Program-made: the position numbers and the translations under genes | Notes under the pieces: generated by a model | Seen by the model: the letters and a program-made list of their open reading frames with translations, nothing else | Told to the model about the DNA's origin: nothing | The model's database searches: none | Source: Ga0077527 sp038316355 | GTDB taxonomy: Bacteria > Pseudomonadota > Gammaproteobacteria > Burkholderiales > SG8-41 | NCBI GenBank assembly: GCA_038316355.1 | Contig: JBBQAO010000011.1 | Coordinates: 6,717 to 70,716 of the forward strand | Length of the DNA: 64,000 nucleotides | Reading direction: 5' to 3' | Part shown: one piece after another, positions 8,331 to 16,459 of the stretch | Numbering within the stretch: position 1 is the first letter of the stretch | Layout of the letters: every line of letters begins with the position of its first letter

Positions 8331-9137
8331 ATGACCGGCACCGTTATTGCAGAAAATCCGGTAAAAACGATGATGTGCGCGGGCAAGGTCGCCCTCGGCA
8401 TGAACGTGCGTCTGGCGCGTTCCGGCGACATCGCCCGGATCGCCAAGTCGAGTGGCCACGATTTCATTTTCATCGACATGCAGCATTCGCTGTTCAATCT
8501 CGAAACGGTCGGCCATATCGCGCAGGCGGCACTGGGCTGCGGCATTGCGCCGCTGGTGCGCGTACGCAGTTGCGATGATCCCGATACCTCAGTGCTGCTG
8601 GACAACGGCGTGACCGGCATCGTGTTTCCGGACATCAGCACCGCAGACGAGGCGCGCCGCGCCGTGAGCCGCGCCAAGTTTCCGCCGATCGGCAAACGTT
8701 CGGTGTCCGGCGGATATGCAATTTTTGATTTTCGTCCGATGTCCACCGCCGATGCGGTGCCGGCGCTGCAGGAAAATACATTGGTGGTGTGCATGATCGA
8801 AACCCGCGCTGGCGTCGAGAACATTGATGCCATTGCTGCGGTCGAAGGGGTTGATGTGATCCATGTCGGGGCCAATGACCTGCTGACCGCGCTGGGCAAG
8901 CCCGGACAGTTCGGTGATGCGGAAGGCGCGGCAGCGATCGAGAAAGTGATTGCGTCCGCCGTCCGTCACGGCAAGATTGCAGGTGTCGGCGGTGATCGCA
9001 ATCTGGCGCGGCAGATGGAATACATTCGCCGCGGCGCGCGCTTCATTACCACCAACAGCGAGATCGCTTTCATCATGGCGGAAGCGACGCGCGTGACGGG
9101 CGAGTTGCGGCGGGCTTTGCAGTCGGCCGGTAATTGA
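8331..9137 (+). CDS. HpcH/HpaI family aldolase
   Basis: A 268-residue metal-dependent class II aldolase of the HpcH/HpaI family, which cleaves or joins pyruvate to aldehydes in aromatic and sugar-acid breakdown. Visible landmarks are the DMQHS catalytic histidine region, the LVRVR phosphate/carboxylate-binding arginines, the metal ligands in CMIETRAGVENID (Glu) and HVGANDLL (Asp). I chose ATG 8331, with GGAGG about nine bases upstream; an in-frame GTG at 8313 would put this ribosome site inside the gene. It precedes a Bug receptor and a quinone oxidoreductase in the same direction. The real substrate is unknown. Confidence 0.85.
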   Translation: MTGTVIAENPVKTMMCAGKVALGMNVRLARSGDIARIAKSSGHDFIFIDMQHSLFNLETVGHIAQAALGCGIAPLVRVRSCDDPDTSVLLDNGVTGIVFPDISTADEARRAVSRAKFPPIGKRSVSGGYAIFDFRPMSTADAVPALQENTLVVCMIETRAGVENIDAIAAVEGVDVIHVGANDLLTALGKPGQFGDAEGAAAIEKVIASAVRHGKIAGVGGDRNLARQMEYIRRGARFITTNSEIAFIMAEATRVTGELRRALQSAGN

Positions 9138-9159
9138 GAGTGAGAGCAGGGTAAATACG

Positions 9160-9187
9160 CAAGTATTTGATTTTATTGATATTTTTT
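9160..9187 (-). repeat. Dispersed AT-rich motif, copy 1
   Basis: On the minus strand this reads TATCAATAAAATCAAATACTT, one of ten copies in the window of a motif near AATAAAAWCAATRANTTA. It lies in the leader of the following receptor gene, just before its ribosome-binding site. Confidence 0.55.
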
Positions 9188-9199
9188 GGAGAACGTCAG

Positions 9200-10177
9200 A
9201 TGAAAAAAATCCTCAAACCAGCCCTCAGCGGCATAATCGCAGCAGCACTGGTGCTGTCGGCATGGGCGCAGGCCGCTGAATGGGCGCCGACCAAACCGAT
9301 ACGCGTCATCGTGCCGTTCCCGCCGGGCGGCAGCAATGACATCGTCGGTCGCCTCGTTGCCAGTGACCTGAGCCCGCTGCTCGGCCAGCAGGTGGTGATC
9401 GACAACCGCGGCGGCGCGGGCGGCATCATCGGTTCCGAAATCGCCGCGAATGCGCAGCCCGACGGGCACACGCTGCTGATTGCTTCGGTGGCGTTTGCCT
9501 ACAATCCCGCGATCTACAAATCGCAGGTGCGTTTTGATCCGGAGAAGTCGTTTACGCCGATTGCACTGATCGGCACCGGTCCCAGCGCGCTGACCGTGCA
9601 TCCGAAGATGGCGGCGAAGACCACCAAGGATCTGATCGACATGGCGAAGGCCAGGCCCGGCACGCTGAACTACGCCACCGCCGGCATCGGCAGCTTCCAG
9701 CACCTGAGCACGGAACTGCTGAAACTGCAGGCCAAGATCAGCATTGTGCATATCCCGTTCAAGGGCGGCGGCCCGGCGATGGCTGACGTGATTGCCGGCA
9801 ACACGCAGATCACCATGGGTTCACTGCTGCAATTGGTGCCGCATATCCAGAGCAACCGGCTGCGGCTGCTCGCCGTGGGCAGCGCCAAACGCAACAGCGC
9901 GTTCCCCGACACGCCGACCGTTGCTGAAACCGTGCCCGGCTACGAGGCGAACAACTGGTGGGGCATACTGGCGCCGGCCGGTGTGTCACCCGAGATCGTG
10001 CGCCGGTTGGAAGCGGCTGTTTCGAAAGTAGTGAATAATCCCGAAATGCAAAAGAAATTTGATTCGCAGGGCGCTGATGTCGATTACAAGAACTCGGCGG
10101 ATTACGGCAAGTTCATCAAGGTCGAAACAAGCAAATGGTCCAAGGTGGTCCGCGACGCGGGCATCAAGGCTGAATAA
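9200..10177 (+). CDS. Bug/TctC family periplasmic solute-binding protein
   Basis: A 325-residue exported receptor of the tripartite tricarboxylate transporter type, widely expanded in Burkholderiales. ATG 9200 follows GGAGAA by six bases and starts a clear Sec signal peptide (MKKILKPALSGIIAAALVLSAWAQAA). The mature part has the family segments PIRVIVPFPPGGSNDIVGR, IDNRGGAGGIIGSE and HIPFKGGGPAMADVIAGN. No membrane components adjoin it, so it is an orphan receptor that must use TctAB-type proteins elsewhere. The neighbouring aldolase hints at an organic-acid ligand, which is inference only. Confidence 0.9.
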   Translation: MKKILKPALSGIIAAALVLSAWAQAAEWAPTKPIRVIVPFPPGGSNDIVGRLVASDLSPLLGQQVVIDNRGGAGGIIGSEIAANAQPDGHTLLIASVAFAYNPAIYKSQVRFDPEKSFTPIALIGTGPSALTVHPKMAAKTTKDLIDMAKARPGTLNYATAGIGSFQHLSTELLKLQAKISIVHIPFKGGGPAMADVIAGNTQITMGSLLQLVPHIQSNRLRLLAVGSAKRNSAFPDTPTVAETVPGYEANNWWGILAPAGVSPEIVRRLEAAVSKVVNNPEMQKKFDSQGADVDYKNSADYGKFIKVETSKWSKVVRDAGIKAE

Positions 10178-10186
10178 TCCCGACAA

Positions 10187-10209
10187 GCGGCGCAAGCCGC
10201 CCTTTTTTT
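10187..10209 (+). terminator. Terminator after the Bug receptor
   Basis: Five G-C pairs (GCGGC 10187-10191 with GCCGC 10196-10200) close a GCAA tetraloop, followed by CC and seven T (10203-10209). The last T and the next G overlap the GGAG ribosome site of the next gene. Confidence 0.8.
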
Positions 10210-10219
10210 GGAGACTCAA

Positions 10220-11191
10220 ATGCCGCATGTCATACGCATACATCAGCACGGTGGACCGGAGCAGATGCGCTGGGAGGAAGTGGCCGTTGCTGAGCCGGGC
10301 CCGGGCGAAGTCCGTGTACGCAATACCGCGGTAGGTCTGAACTACATCGACACCTACCATCGTTCCGGCCTCTACCCCATGCCGCTGCCGCTGACGCTGG
10401 GCTCGGAAGGCGCAGGCGTGGTCGAAGCTGTCGGACCCAAGGTCAAGGAGTTCAAGGTCGGCGATCACGTCGCTTACGCGCAGCCCATTGGCGCCTATGC
10501 CGAAGTGCTGCTGCGTCCGGTGGCGCGGTTGGTAAAAATCCCCGCCGGCATCAAGGACGAAACGGCGGCGGCGATGATGCTCAAAGGCATGACCGCCTGG
10601 TACCTGTGCCGGCGCACTTACCGCGTGAAAAAGGGCGATACCATCGTCGTCCATGCTGCCGCGGGCGGTGTCGGGCAGATACTCTGCCAATGGGCAAAAC
10701 ATCTGGGCGCCACCGTGATCGGCACCGTGGGCAGCGATGAAAAAGTCGCGCTGGCGAAAAAAGCCGGCTGCAAACACGTGGTGGTGATGTCGCGCGAAAA
10801 ACTCTCCGAGCGCGTCAAAGCCATCACCAAAGGCAAGGGTGTGCCGGTGGTGTACGACGGCGTCGGCAAAGATACCTTCGTGGAATCGCTGGACTGTCTG
10901 GCGCCGCTGGGCCTGATGGCGAGTTTCGGCAATGCTTCGGGCGCCGTGGCGCCGGTCAACATCGGCATTCTCGCGCAGAAGGGTTCGCTGTACCTGACGC
11001 GCCCGACGCTGGTCAATTACACCTCCGCCCGCGAAGATCTGCTGGCTGCAGCCCGGGACCTGTTTGCCGTGGTCAAAAAGGGGGCGGTGAAAATCACCAT
11101 CAACCAGCGCTATCCGCTGCGCGAGGCGGCGCAGGCCCATCGCGACCTTGAGGCGCGCAAGACCACCGGCTCCACGGTGTTGCTGCCTTAG
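10220..11191 (+). CDS. qor: Zinc-independent quinone oxidoreductase (Qor, MDR superfamily)
   Basis: A 323-residue NADPH:quinone oxidoreductase. The N-terminal GroES-like domain starts MPHVIRIHQHGGPEQMRWEEV, with the Qor-type NYIDTYHRSGLY segment near residue 45. The Rossmann domain carries VHAAAGGVGQILCQWAKHLGA. The zinc-ligand cysteines of true alcohol dehydrogenases are absent. ATG 10220 has GGAG six bases upstream; the TTG four codons earlier would bury it. A terminator directly upstream means the gene probably needs its own promoter or read-through. Confidence 0.9.
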   Translation: MPHVIRIHQHGGPEQMRWEEVAVAEPGPGEVRVRNTAVGLNYIDTYHRSGLYPMPLPLTLGSEGAGVVEAVGPKVKEFKVGDHVAYAQPIGAYAEVLLRPVARLVKIPAGIKDETAAAMMLKGMTAWYLCRRTYRVKKGDTIVVHAAAGGVGQILCQWAKHLGATVIGTVGSDEKVALAKKAGCKHVVVMSREKLSERVKAITKGKGVPVVYDGVGKDTFVESLDCLAPLGLMASFGNASGAVAPVNIGILAQKGSLYLTRPTLVNYTSAREDLLAAARDLFAVVKKGAVKITINQRYPLREAAQAHRDLEARKTTGSTVLLP

Positions 11192-11254
11192 AGCGCTTGA
11201 TGGTCAGGCGCTGTCAATCCCCGCCGTATCCGGGCGCAGCGGTATCATTGCCGC

Positions 11255-13363
11255 ATGTCGGAACACACGCCCGCTACTGACCAAAATGCACTTGCCGCGG
11301 CGCCCGCTGCTGACAGCGATGCTGTCAACCGCCTGGCGCTGCGGCTGATTGCCGCCAACGCGCGCGTCAATGCCATTGCCCTGGTGGTCGCGGTCAGCCT
11401 GATCGCCCTGGGCGCCTGGGCGTATTCCGGCATCGAGCAGTCGCTGCGCGACATGCGCACAGCGGGACTCACCGCGGTGCTTGATGCCGAAGTACAGGCG
11501 CTTGGTCTGTGGATTGAAGACCGCAAGGACGAAGTGCGGCACTGGGCGGCGGATCCGCGGATCCGCGCCGCCACTGTAGCGCTGTCCAGTGGCGCTGCCC
11601 CGGAAAAGGCGCGGGGGAATCTTGCCGCGGCGCTGGCCCCGGCCCTGAAGGAATCGGGTGCCGTGGCCTACAACGTCATCGACCGGCAGGGTGTGGTCAT
11701 TGCATCGTCGGCGACCGAGTATCTCGGCCGTCGCATCAGTCCCGGTGAGTATCTGGGGGCGGTGCGTGATGTGCTCGGGGGAATCACGCGTTTTGTCCGG
11801 CCCTATCGCGAGCGCGACCGCATTGAGGGCGAACCCAGCGCGGTATTTGCGCAGCCGATGGTCTGGTTCAAAACACCGGTTCTGGATGCCGCCGGTCGTG
11901 CAGTCGCCGGACTTGGTTTTGCGCGTCATGCCGACAGCCGGTTCACCGGGATACTAGGCGCAGCCAGTCCGGGCGTCAGTGGCGAGATTTATGCACTGAC
12001 CGCCGATGGACTGATGTTGTCGGACAGTCGATTCGCCACGGAACTGCGCGCGGCCGGCGCGCTGCCTGCGGATGCCGGCAACGGCGCGTTGCAGGTGCAG
12101 ATTCGTGATCCCGGCGGCGCATTTGCCGAAGGCCACAAGTTGCCGGTGGACTGGGCAGCGGCGCCGCTGACCCGGATGGCGGCGCTGGCGGGGGCGGCCC
12201 GCGGTAAAACGGATCCGGCGGATTTGCGTGGGGTGATCCTGGAGCCTTACCGCAATTACCGCGGCAGTGAAGTGATCGGTGCCTGGCGCTGGCTGGCCGA
12301 TTACGATTTTGCGGTGGCCGTTGAAATGTCGCGTGATGAAGCCTACGCGCCGCTGCGTTATCTCAATTTTGCCTTTGGCCTGCTCGGCACGCTGGTCGGC
12401 CTGGCAGTGCTCGCGGTGCTGGGGTCGATGTGGAACGTGCGCCGTTTGCGCCTGGCTGTGGGTGATGCGCGGGTCATCGGCCAGTACCGGCTGGAACGGC
12501 AACTCGGCGAAGGCGCGATGGGCAAGGTTTACCTCGCGCGGCATGCGCTGCTGAAGCGGCCGACGGCGATCAAGCTGCTGAAGGCGCATCTGGCCACGGA
12601 CGAGATGATCGGGCGTTTCGAGCGCGAAGCGCGCCTGGCCAGCCAGCTGGTGCATCCGAACACGATCGGAATTTACGACTACGGGCGCACGCCGGACGGT
12701 ATTTTTTATTACGTGATGGAGTATCTGGAAGGGCGCTCGCTCGACGAAATCATCGCGGCTGACGGCGCGCTGCCGGTGGCACGGGTGATCCACGTGCTGC
12801 GCCAGACCTGCGCCGCACTGCGCGAGGCGCATGGTCGCGGGCTGATTCACCGCGACATCAAGCCGCATAATCTGATGCTGTGCCAGCGCGGCGGCGAGTT
12901 TGATGTGGTCAAGATTCTCGATTTCGGCCTGGTCAAGGATCTGACAACGTTGCAATCGCGCAATATCACCCAGTTCCAGCGCGTAGTCGGCACTCCCGTG
13001 TACATGGCGCCGGAACGCGTGCGCAATGCAGCTGCTGCGGACAACCGCTCGGACATTTACTCGGTCGGCGCGACGGCGTTTCAACTGCTCACCGGACGTC
13101 CGCCGTACGAAGCTGCCGGCGAACACGACCTCACGTATCAGATCCTGCATGCGCCGGTGCCCGTGATTGCTGATTACGCGTCTCAGGTGCCGCCACGTCT
13201 GAGCGAGCTGATCACACGCTGCCTGGCCAAGGAGCGCAGCGAACGCCCGCACGATATCGTGGTCGTACTGGCGGCACTGGAAGTGCTGGCCGTGATGCAT
13301 CCATGGACACAGCGTGATGCTGCCGCTTGGTGGGTCGCCGCCGAAGTGCGTGCGGCATCATGA
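11255..13363 (+). CDS. Membrane sensor Ser/Thr protein kinase with extracytoplasmic Cache-like domain
   Basis: A 702-residue bitopic receptor kinase. A transmembrane helix at about residues 38-58 leads to a periplasmic domain of roughly 300 residues that resembles PDC/Cache sensors in layout (a long N-terminal helix, then ALKESGAVAYNVIDRQGVVIASS and the second AEGHKL..GAWRWLADYDFAVAVEMS part). A second helix near 370-395 precedes the cytoplasmic Hanks kinase from about 410: GEGAMGKVYLARH, AIKLLKAH, HRDIKPHNLML, DFGLVKD, GTPVYMAPERV. All catalytic residues are present. This is an inverted arrangement of PknB-type kinases, with the sensor N-terminal. The ligand is unknown. Confidence 0.88.
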   Translation: MSEHTPATDQNALAAAPAADSDAVNRLALRLIAANARVNAIALVVAVSLIALGAWAYSGIEQSLRDMRTAGLTAVLDAEVQALGLWIEDRKDEVRHWAADPRIRAATVALSSGAAPEKARGNLAAALAPALKESGAVAYNVIDRQGVVIASSATEYLGRRISPGEYLGAVRDVLGGITRFVRPYRERDRIEGEPSAVFAQPMVWFKTPVLDAAGRAVAGLGFARHADSRFTGILGAASPGVSGEIYALTADGLMLSDSRFATELRAAGALPADAGNGALQVQIRDPGGAFAEGHKLPVDWAAAPLTRMAALAGAARGKTDPADLRGVILEPYRNYRGSEVIGAWRWLADYDFAVAVEMSRDEAYAPLRYLNFAFGLLGTLVGLAVLAVLGSMWNVRRLRLAVGDARVIGQYRLERQLGEGAMGKVYLARHALLKRPTAIKLLKAHLATDEMIGRFEREARLASQLVHPNTIGIYDYGRTPDGIFYYVMEYLEGRSLDEIIAADGALPVARVIHVLRQTCAALREAHGRGLIHRDIKPHNLMLCQRGGEFDVVKILDFGLVKDLTTLQSRNITQFQRVVGTPVYMAPERVRNAAAADNRSDIYSVGATAFQLLTGRPPYEAAGEHDLTYQILHAPVPVIADYASQVPPRLSELITRCLAKERSERPHDIVVVLAALEVLAVMHPWTQRDAAAWWVAAEVRAAS

Positions 13364-13412
13364 TGCCGCCGGCATTAACATGCAGACCGATCAACATGAC
13401 GGGTACCGATAG

Positions 13413-13778
13413 ATGAACATGCGACGATCGATATTGACTGCCGCGTTGTGCGTGGCGGGACTGGCGCAGGCACAGGCTCCGGTGGAAGATCGTGGTGATG
13501 CGCTTCGGCAGGGCCAGTATCACGCCGGTGTCGCCTGGCGCGAACTGGAGCAGGCGCGCCATGATGCAAAACTTGCGGAGCAGGATGTGTTGAACCTGCG
13601 CGATGCGCACGTGGCTGCGCAACAGCAGGCGGATTTGCGCAAGCGGGAACTCGATGCCGCGCTCAAAGCGTTTGGAGCAGCGCGCGCCCGGCTTGCGGCG
13701 ACGCAGCAGGCTTACGATAAAGCAGTCAGCGCCGTCGATGCGGCGCACCGCGCGGCGCCTTCCTTGCCACTCAAATAA
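13413..13778 (+). CDS. Small exported coiled-coil protein of unknown function
   Basis: A 121-residue protein with a short Sec signal peptide (MNMRRSILTAALCVAGLAQAQA). The mature part is helical, rich in Ala, Gln, Arg and Glu, with heptad-like spacing over about residues 35-110, as in periplasmic coiled-coil proteins. No family recognised. It follows the sensor kinase by 49 bases and is convergent with the SDR gene. Confidence 0.6.
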   Translation: MNMRRSILTAALCVAGLAQAQAPVEDRGDALRQGQYHAGVAWRELEQARHDAKLAEQDVLNLRDAHVAAQQQADLRKRELDAALKAFGAARARLAATQQAYDKAVSAVDAAHRAAPSLPLK

Positions 13779-13791
13779 GGCTGGCAGCCGA

Positions 13792-14568
13792 TCAGGCGCG
13801 CCGGCTGCTGGCACCGCCGTCGACGGTGATGATGGTGCCGGTGGTGTAACCCGAAAGCGGCGAACACAGGAAGGTCACCAAAGCACCGATCTCTTCCACG
13901 GTGGCCATGCGGCCGAACGGCGATTTGCCGACCAGTTCCTGCCAGCGCTCGGCGTTGCCCAGTTCCTTGCCTGCGCGTTCGCGCAATCGTTTCACCGCGC
14001 GATCGGTGGCGGTGCCGCCGGGATTGATGCCGACCACGCGCACGCCGAATTCCGGGCTTTCAGCGCCGAGAGCGCGGGTCATCGCCATCAGCGCGGCGTT
14101 GCCCATGCTGCCGGCAATGTAACTGGCGACCGGGCGTTCGCCGGCGGCGCCGATCACGTTGACGATGACGCCGCTGCGGCGCTCGCGCATGTGTTTGTAG
14201 ATTTCGCGGGTGATATCGATGAAACCGAAGACCTTGAGGTCCCAGGACTGTTTCCACGTCGCATCATCCAGTGCGTCCAGCGTGCCCTGTGGAATGGCGC
14301 CGGCGTTGTTCACCAGAAAATCGACATCACCGCATTCCCGCGCCAGCGCGACGGCGTTTGTGGCATGCGACAGGTCCACTGCGTGGCAGCTGATTTCGAC
14401 CGCGTGATTGCGCAGAATTCCGGCTTTTGCGGTTTCCAGGTCGACGGCGCTGCGCGCGGCCAGATGCAAATGGCATCCTTCCCCGGCCAGCAATTGCGCC
14501 GCGCCCAGGCCGATGCCGCGGGAGCCCCCGGTGATCAGCGCGCGTTTTCCCTGCAGTCCCAGTTTCAT
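13792..14568 (-). CDS. SDR family oxidoreductase
   Basis: A 258-residue classical short-chain dehydrogenase. It has the NAD(P)-binding TGGSRGIGLGAA motif near residue 14, NNAG at about 89 and a C-terminal VDGGASSRRA as in many SDRs. At the catalytic position the usual S-x(12)-Y-x-x-x-K is not clear: the segment reads VIGAAGERPVASYIAGSMGNAAL, with Tyr but Ser and Met in place of the catalytic Lys region. The related BKR-like subgroup with a changed catalytic triad may be non-standard or act on unusual substrates. ATG 14568 has GGGAG upstream on the minus strand; a longer 276-residue frame is less likely. Confidence 0.85.
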   Translation of the reverse strand: MKLGLQGKRALITGGSRGIGLGAAQLLAGEGCHLHLAARSAVDLETAKAGILRNHAVEISCHAVDLSHATNAVALARECGDVDFLVNNAGAIPQGTLDALDDATWKQSWDLKVFGFIDITREIYKHMRERRSGVIVNVIGAAGERPVASYIAGSMGNAALMAMTRALGAESPEFGVRVVGINPGGTATDRAVKRLRERAGKELGNAERWQELVGKSPFGRMATVEEIGALVTFLCSPLSGYTTGTIITVDGGASSRRA

Positions 14569-14740
14569 GTTGGATCTCCCGCGAAGAGTCGTGATTTGGC
14601 GATGTTTTTGCGATGTTAACACCGCGACGGGACCGCATCGTCAACCGGGATGCGCTACAGGCGTTATGGGCATACGACCCGAAAGTTCGGGACGAATCGC
14701 GCAACAACGCGAACGACATCATTCAGAAACTGGAGAAAAC

Positions 14741-15034
14741 ATGAACAAACTGCTGACCACCCTGCTTGCCGCGACCTTTGCCGCAATGACCTTCAATGCT
14801 GTTGCCCAGACCACCCCGGCAACGCCGGCGACCCCGGCCGCCCCGGCGAAATCCGACGCAGCGAAAGCGGCTCCGGCAGCGCCTGCTGCTGCAGCGAAGT
14901 CGGAAGCGCCGAAAAAAGCCAAGGCTGACAAGCCGAAAAAAGCCAAAGCCGACAAGCCGAAAAAAGCCAAGGCCGACAAGCCGAAAAAAGCCAAAGCGCC
15001 CAAAGCGGAAGCTGCTCCGGCACCGGCGAAGTAA
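14741..15034 (+). CDS. Exported Ala/Lys/Pro-rich repeat protein
   Basis: A 97-residue protein with a Sec signal peptide (MNKLLTTLLAATFAAMTFNAVAQ) followed by a low-complexity tail: TPATPATPAAPAK, an Ala-rich stretch, then three and a half copies of KKAKADKP and AEAAPAPAK. ATG 14741 has GGAGA seven bases upstream. Similar short basic tails occur in uncharacterised betaproteobacterial periplasmic proteins; no enzyme fold is present. A strong terminator follows, so it is a monocistronic gene and probably real. Confidence 0.75.
   Translation: MNKLLTTLLAATFAAMTFNAVAQTTPATPATPAAPAKSDAAKAAPAAPAAAAKSEAPKKAKADKPKKAKADKPKKAKADKPKKAKAPKAEAAPAPAK
14911..15000 (+). repeat. 24-bp coding tandem repeat, 3.75 copies
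   Basis: Copies at 14911-14934, 14935-14958, 14959-14982 and a partial one at 14983-15000 encode the octapeptide KKAKADKP. Copies differ only at third codon positions (aag/aaa, gct/gcc), so the repeat may change length by slippage. Confidence 0.9.
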
Positions 15035-15078
15035 GCACCTAGTACACGGCCGCCGGTTTCGGCGGCACGCTACAATTG

Positions 15079-15113
15079 AGAAGGCAGGCGCCATGCGCCT
15101 GCCTTCTTTTTTT
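15079..15113 (+). terminator. Strong Rho-independent terminator
   Basis: A 13-base-pair stem (15079-15091 with 15095-15107), CAT loop, and T run at 15107-15113, ending the repeat-protein transcript. Confidence 0.95.
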
Positions 15114-15166
15114 GCTGTGCAGCCGGACTGGAGTTAGTACTCACTTTGATGTCGCTTCCAGCATCT

Positions 15167-15197
15167 TAATTAATTATTTTAAAATCAATGACTTATA
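15167..15197 (+). repeat. Dispersed AT-rich motif, copy 2
   Basis: TTATTTTAAAATCAATGACT and following TATA match the shared motif. The ATG of the threonine-synthase-like gene (15188) lies inside this copy, and no Shine-Dalgarno sequence is seen ahead of it. Confidence 0.55.
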
Positions 15198-16324
15198 TAG
15201 ACTCTCAAAGTGGCGCCCGATATCCGTCCACCGTAGTCAGGTGGTGTGGTGACAGCGGTGCTTACCTCAATCTCGCGCCCGGGCCGGGACTGAAACGCGA
15301 CGCGATCAACCGGCACGACCGTTCCGTGTGGCGTTATGCGCAGGCCATCAATGTGGATGCGCGCAAAGCGGTGTCGCTGGGCGAAGGCGGCACGCCCTTG
15401 CTCAGCCGCGAGTGGGGCGGTGTAGCGGTGCGTTTCAAGCTCGAGTTCATGATGCCCACCGGTTCGTTCAAGGATCGCGGCATGACGGTGATGGTCAGTT
15501 ATCTGAAAAGCTGCGGCATTGATCACGTGCTGGAGGATTCATCAGGTAATGCCGGCGCGTCGCTGTCGGCCTATGCGGCGGCGGCGGGCATGCGCTGCCG
15601 CATCCTGGTGCCGGAAACTGCGTCTTATCCGAAGATTGCGCAGATTGCCGCCTGCGGCGCCGACGTGGTGACGGTGCCGGGCACGCGCCAGGACGTCGCC
15701 GATGCCGCAATGCGCATGAGCAACGAAATTTTTTATGCCAGTCACAACTGGCAGCCGTTTTTCATCGAAGGCACCAAAACGCTGGCCTACGAATTGTGGG
15801 AGACGCTGGGTTTTCGCGCGCCGGACAACGTGGTGACACCGCTGGGTTATGGCAGCAACGTGCTCGGCCTTGATCGTGGTTTTGACGAGCTGCTGCGCAA
15901 CGGCGAAATCAAAAAACGGCCGCGCATTTTCGGCGTGCAGGCGGCGAATTGTGCGCCCTGCCATGCGGCGTGGCAGGCGGGCGGCGAGTCGCCGGTGCCG
16001 ACCGCCATCAGTCCGACCGTGGCCGAAGGCATCGCCTCGTCGCAGCCGACACGGTTGCGCGAAGTGTTGCGCGCGGTGCGTGGCTCCGAAGGTGCCATTG
16101 CCGCGGTCAGCGAAACCGAAATCGTCGATGCGCTGCGCGGGCTCGCCAATATGGGGTTTTATGTGGAACCGACCTGCGCGGCTGCCGCTGCAGGATTGAC
16201 CCAATTGCTGGCTTCAGGTGCTATTCGCCGTGATGAAGAAACCGTCTTGGTACTGACTGGCAGCGGGCTGAAAAGCTCAGAACGTATCGGCCAGTTGCTG
16301 AAACTGCAGCCGCGCATGTTGTAA
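15188..16324 (+). CDS. Threonine synthase-like PLP-dependent enzyme
   Basis: A 378-residue fold-type II PLP enzyme of the threonine synthase group. The PLP-lysine motif is FMMPTGSFKDRGMT (about residue 98), followed by the phosphate/substrate loop DSSGNAGASLSAYAAAAG, and TPLGYGSNVLG and LVLTGSGLK near the C-terminus. The N-terminal segment (YIDSQSGARYP..RW..) corresponds to the family's small N-terminal domain but lacks its zinc cysteines. In catabolic neighbourhoods such paralogs often act as dehydratases, racemases or ammonia-lyases, so true threonine synthesis is not assured. The start codon is embedded in an AT-rich repeat, and the start is uncertain. Confidence 0.82.
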   Translation: MTYIDSQSGARYPSTVVRWCGDSGAYLNLAPGPGLKRDAINRHDRSVWRYAQAINVDARKAVSLGEGGTPLLSREWGGVAVRFKLEFMMPTGSFKDRGMTVMVSYLKSCGIDHVLEDSSGNAGASLSAYAAAAGMRCRILVPETASYPKIAQIAACGADVVTVPGTRQDVADAAMRMSNEIFYASHNWQPFFIEGTKTLAYELWETLGFRAPDNVVTPLGYGSNVLGLDRGFDELLRNGEIKKRPRIFGVQAANCAPCHAAWQAGGESPVPTAISPTVAEGIASSQPTRLREVLRAVRGSEGAIAAVSETEIVDALRGLANMGFYVEPTCAAAAAGLTQLLASGAIRRDEETVLVLTGSGLKSSERIGQLLKLQPRML

Positions 16325-16459
16325 CGCTGCGGCTGTGACGCAGTACCACGCGGTCGCATGTTGGACCGGCGTTGTCGTTCTTGACACGGCGAATGCCGGG
16401 CGCATAGATTCAGACCCTTCGATTTTATTTTCGATCCGTTAACGAAGGGCAATGCCGTC

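Noticed and set aside
12905..12917. TTGATGTGGTCAA inside the sensor kinase gene, like the Crp/Fnr box
   Set aside because: Only three bases separate the half-sites instead of four, and it is deep in coding sequence.
14911..15000. CRISPR-like array
   Set aside because: Contiguous 24-bp repeats without spacers, in frame in a coding sequence.
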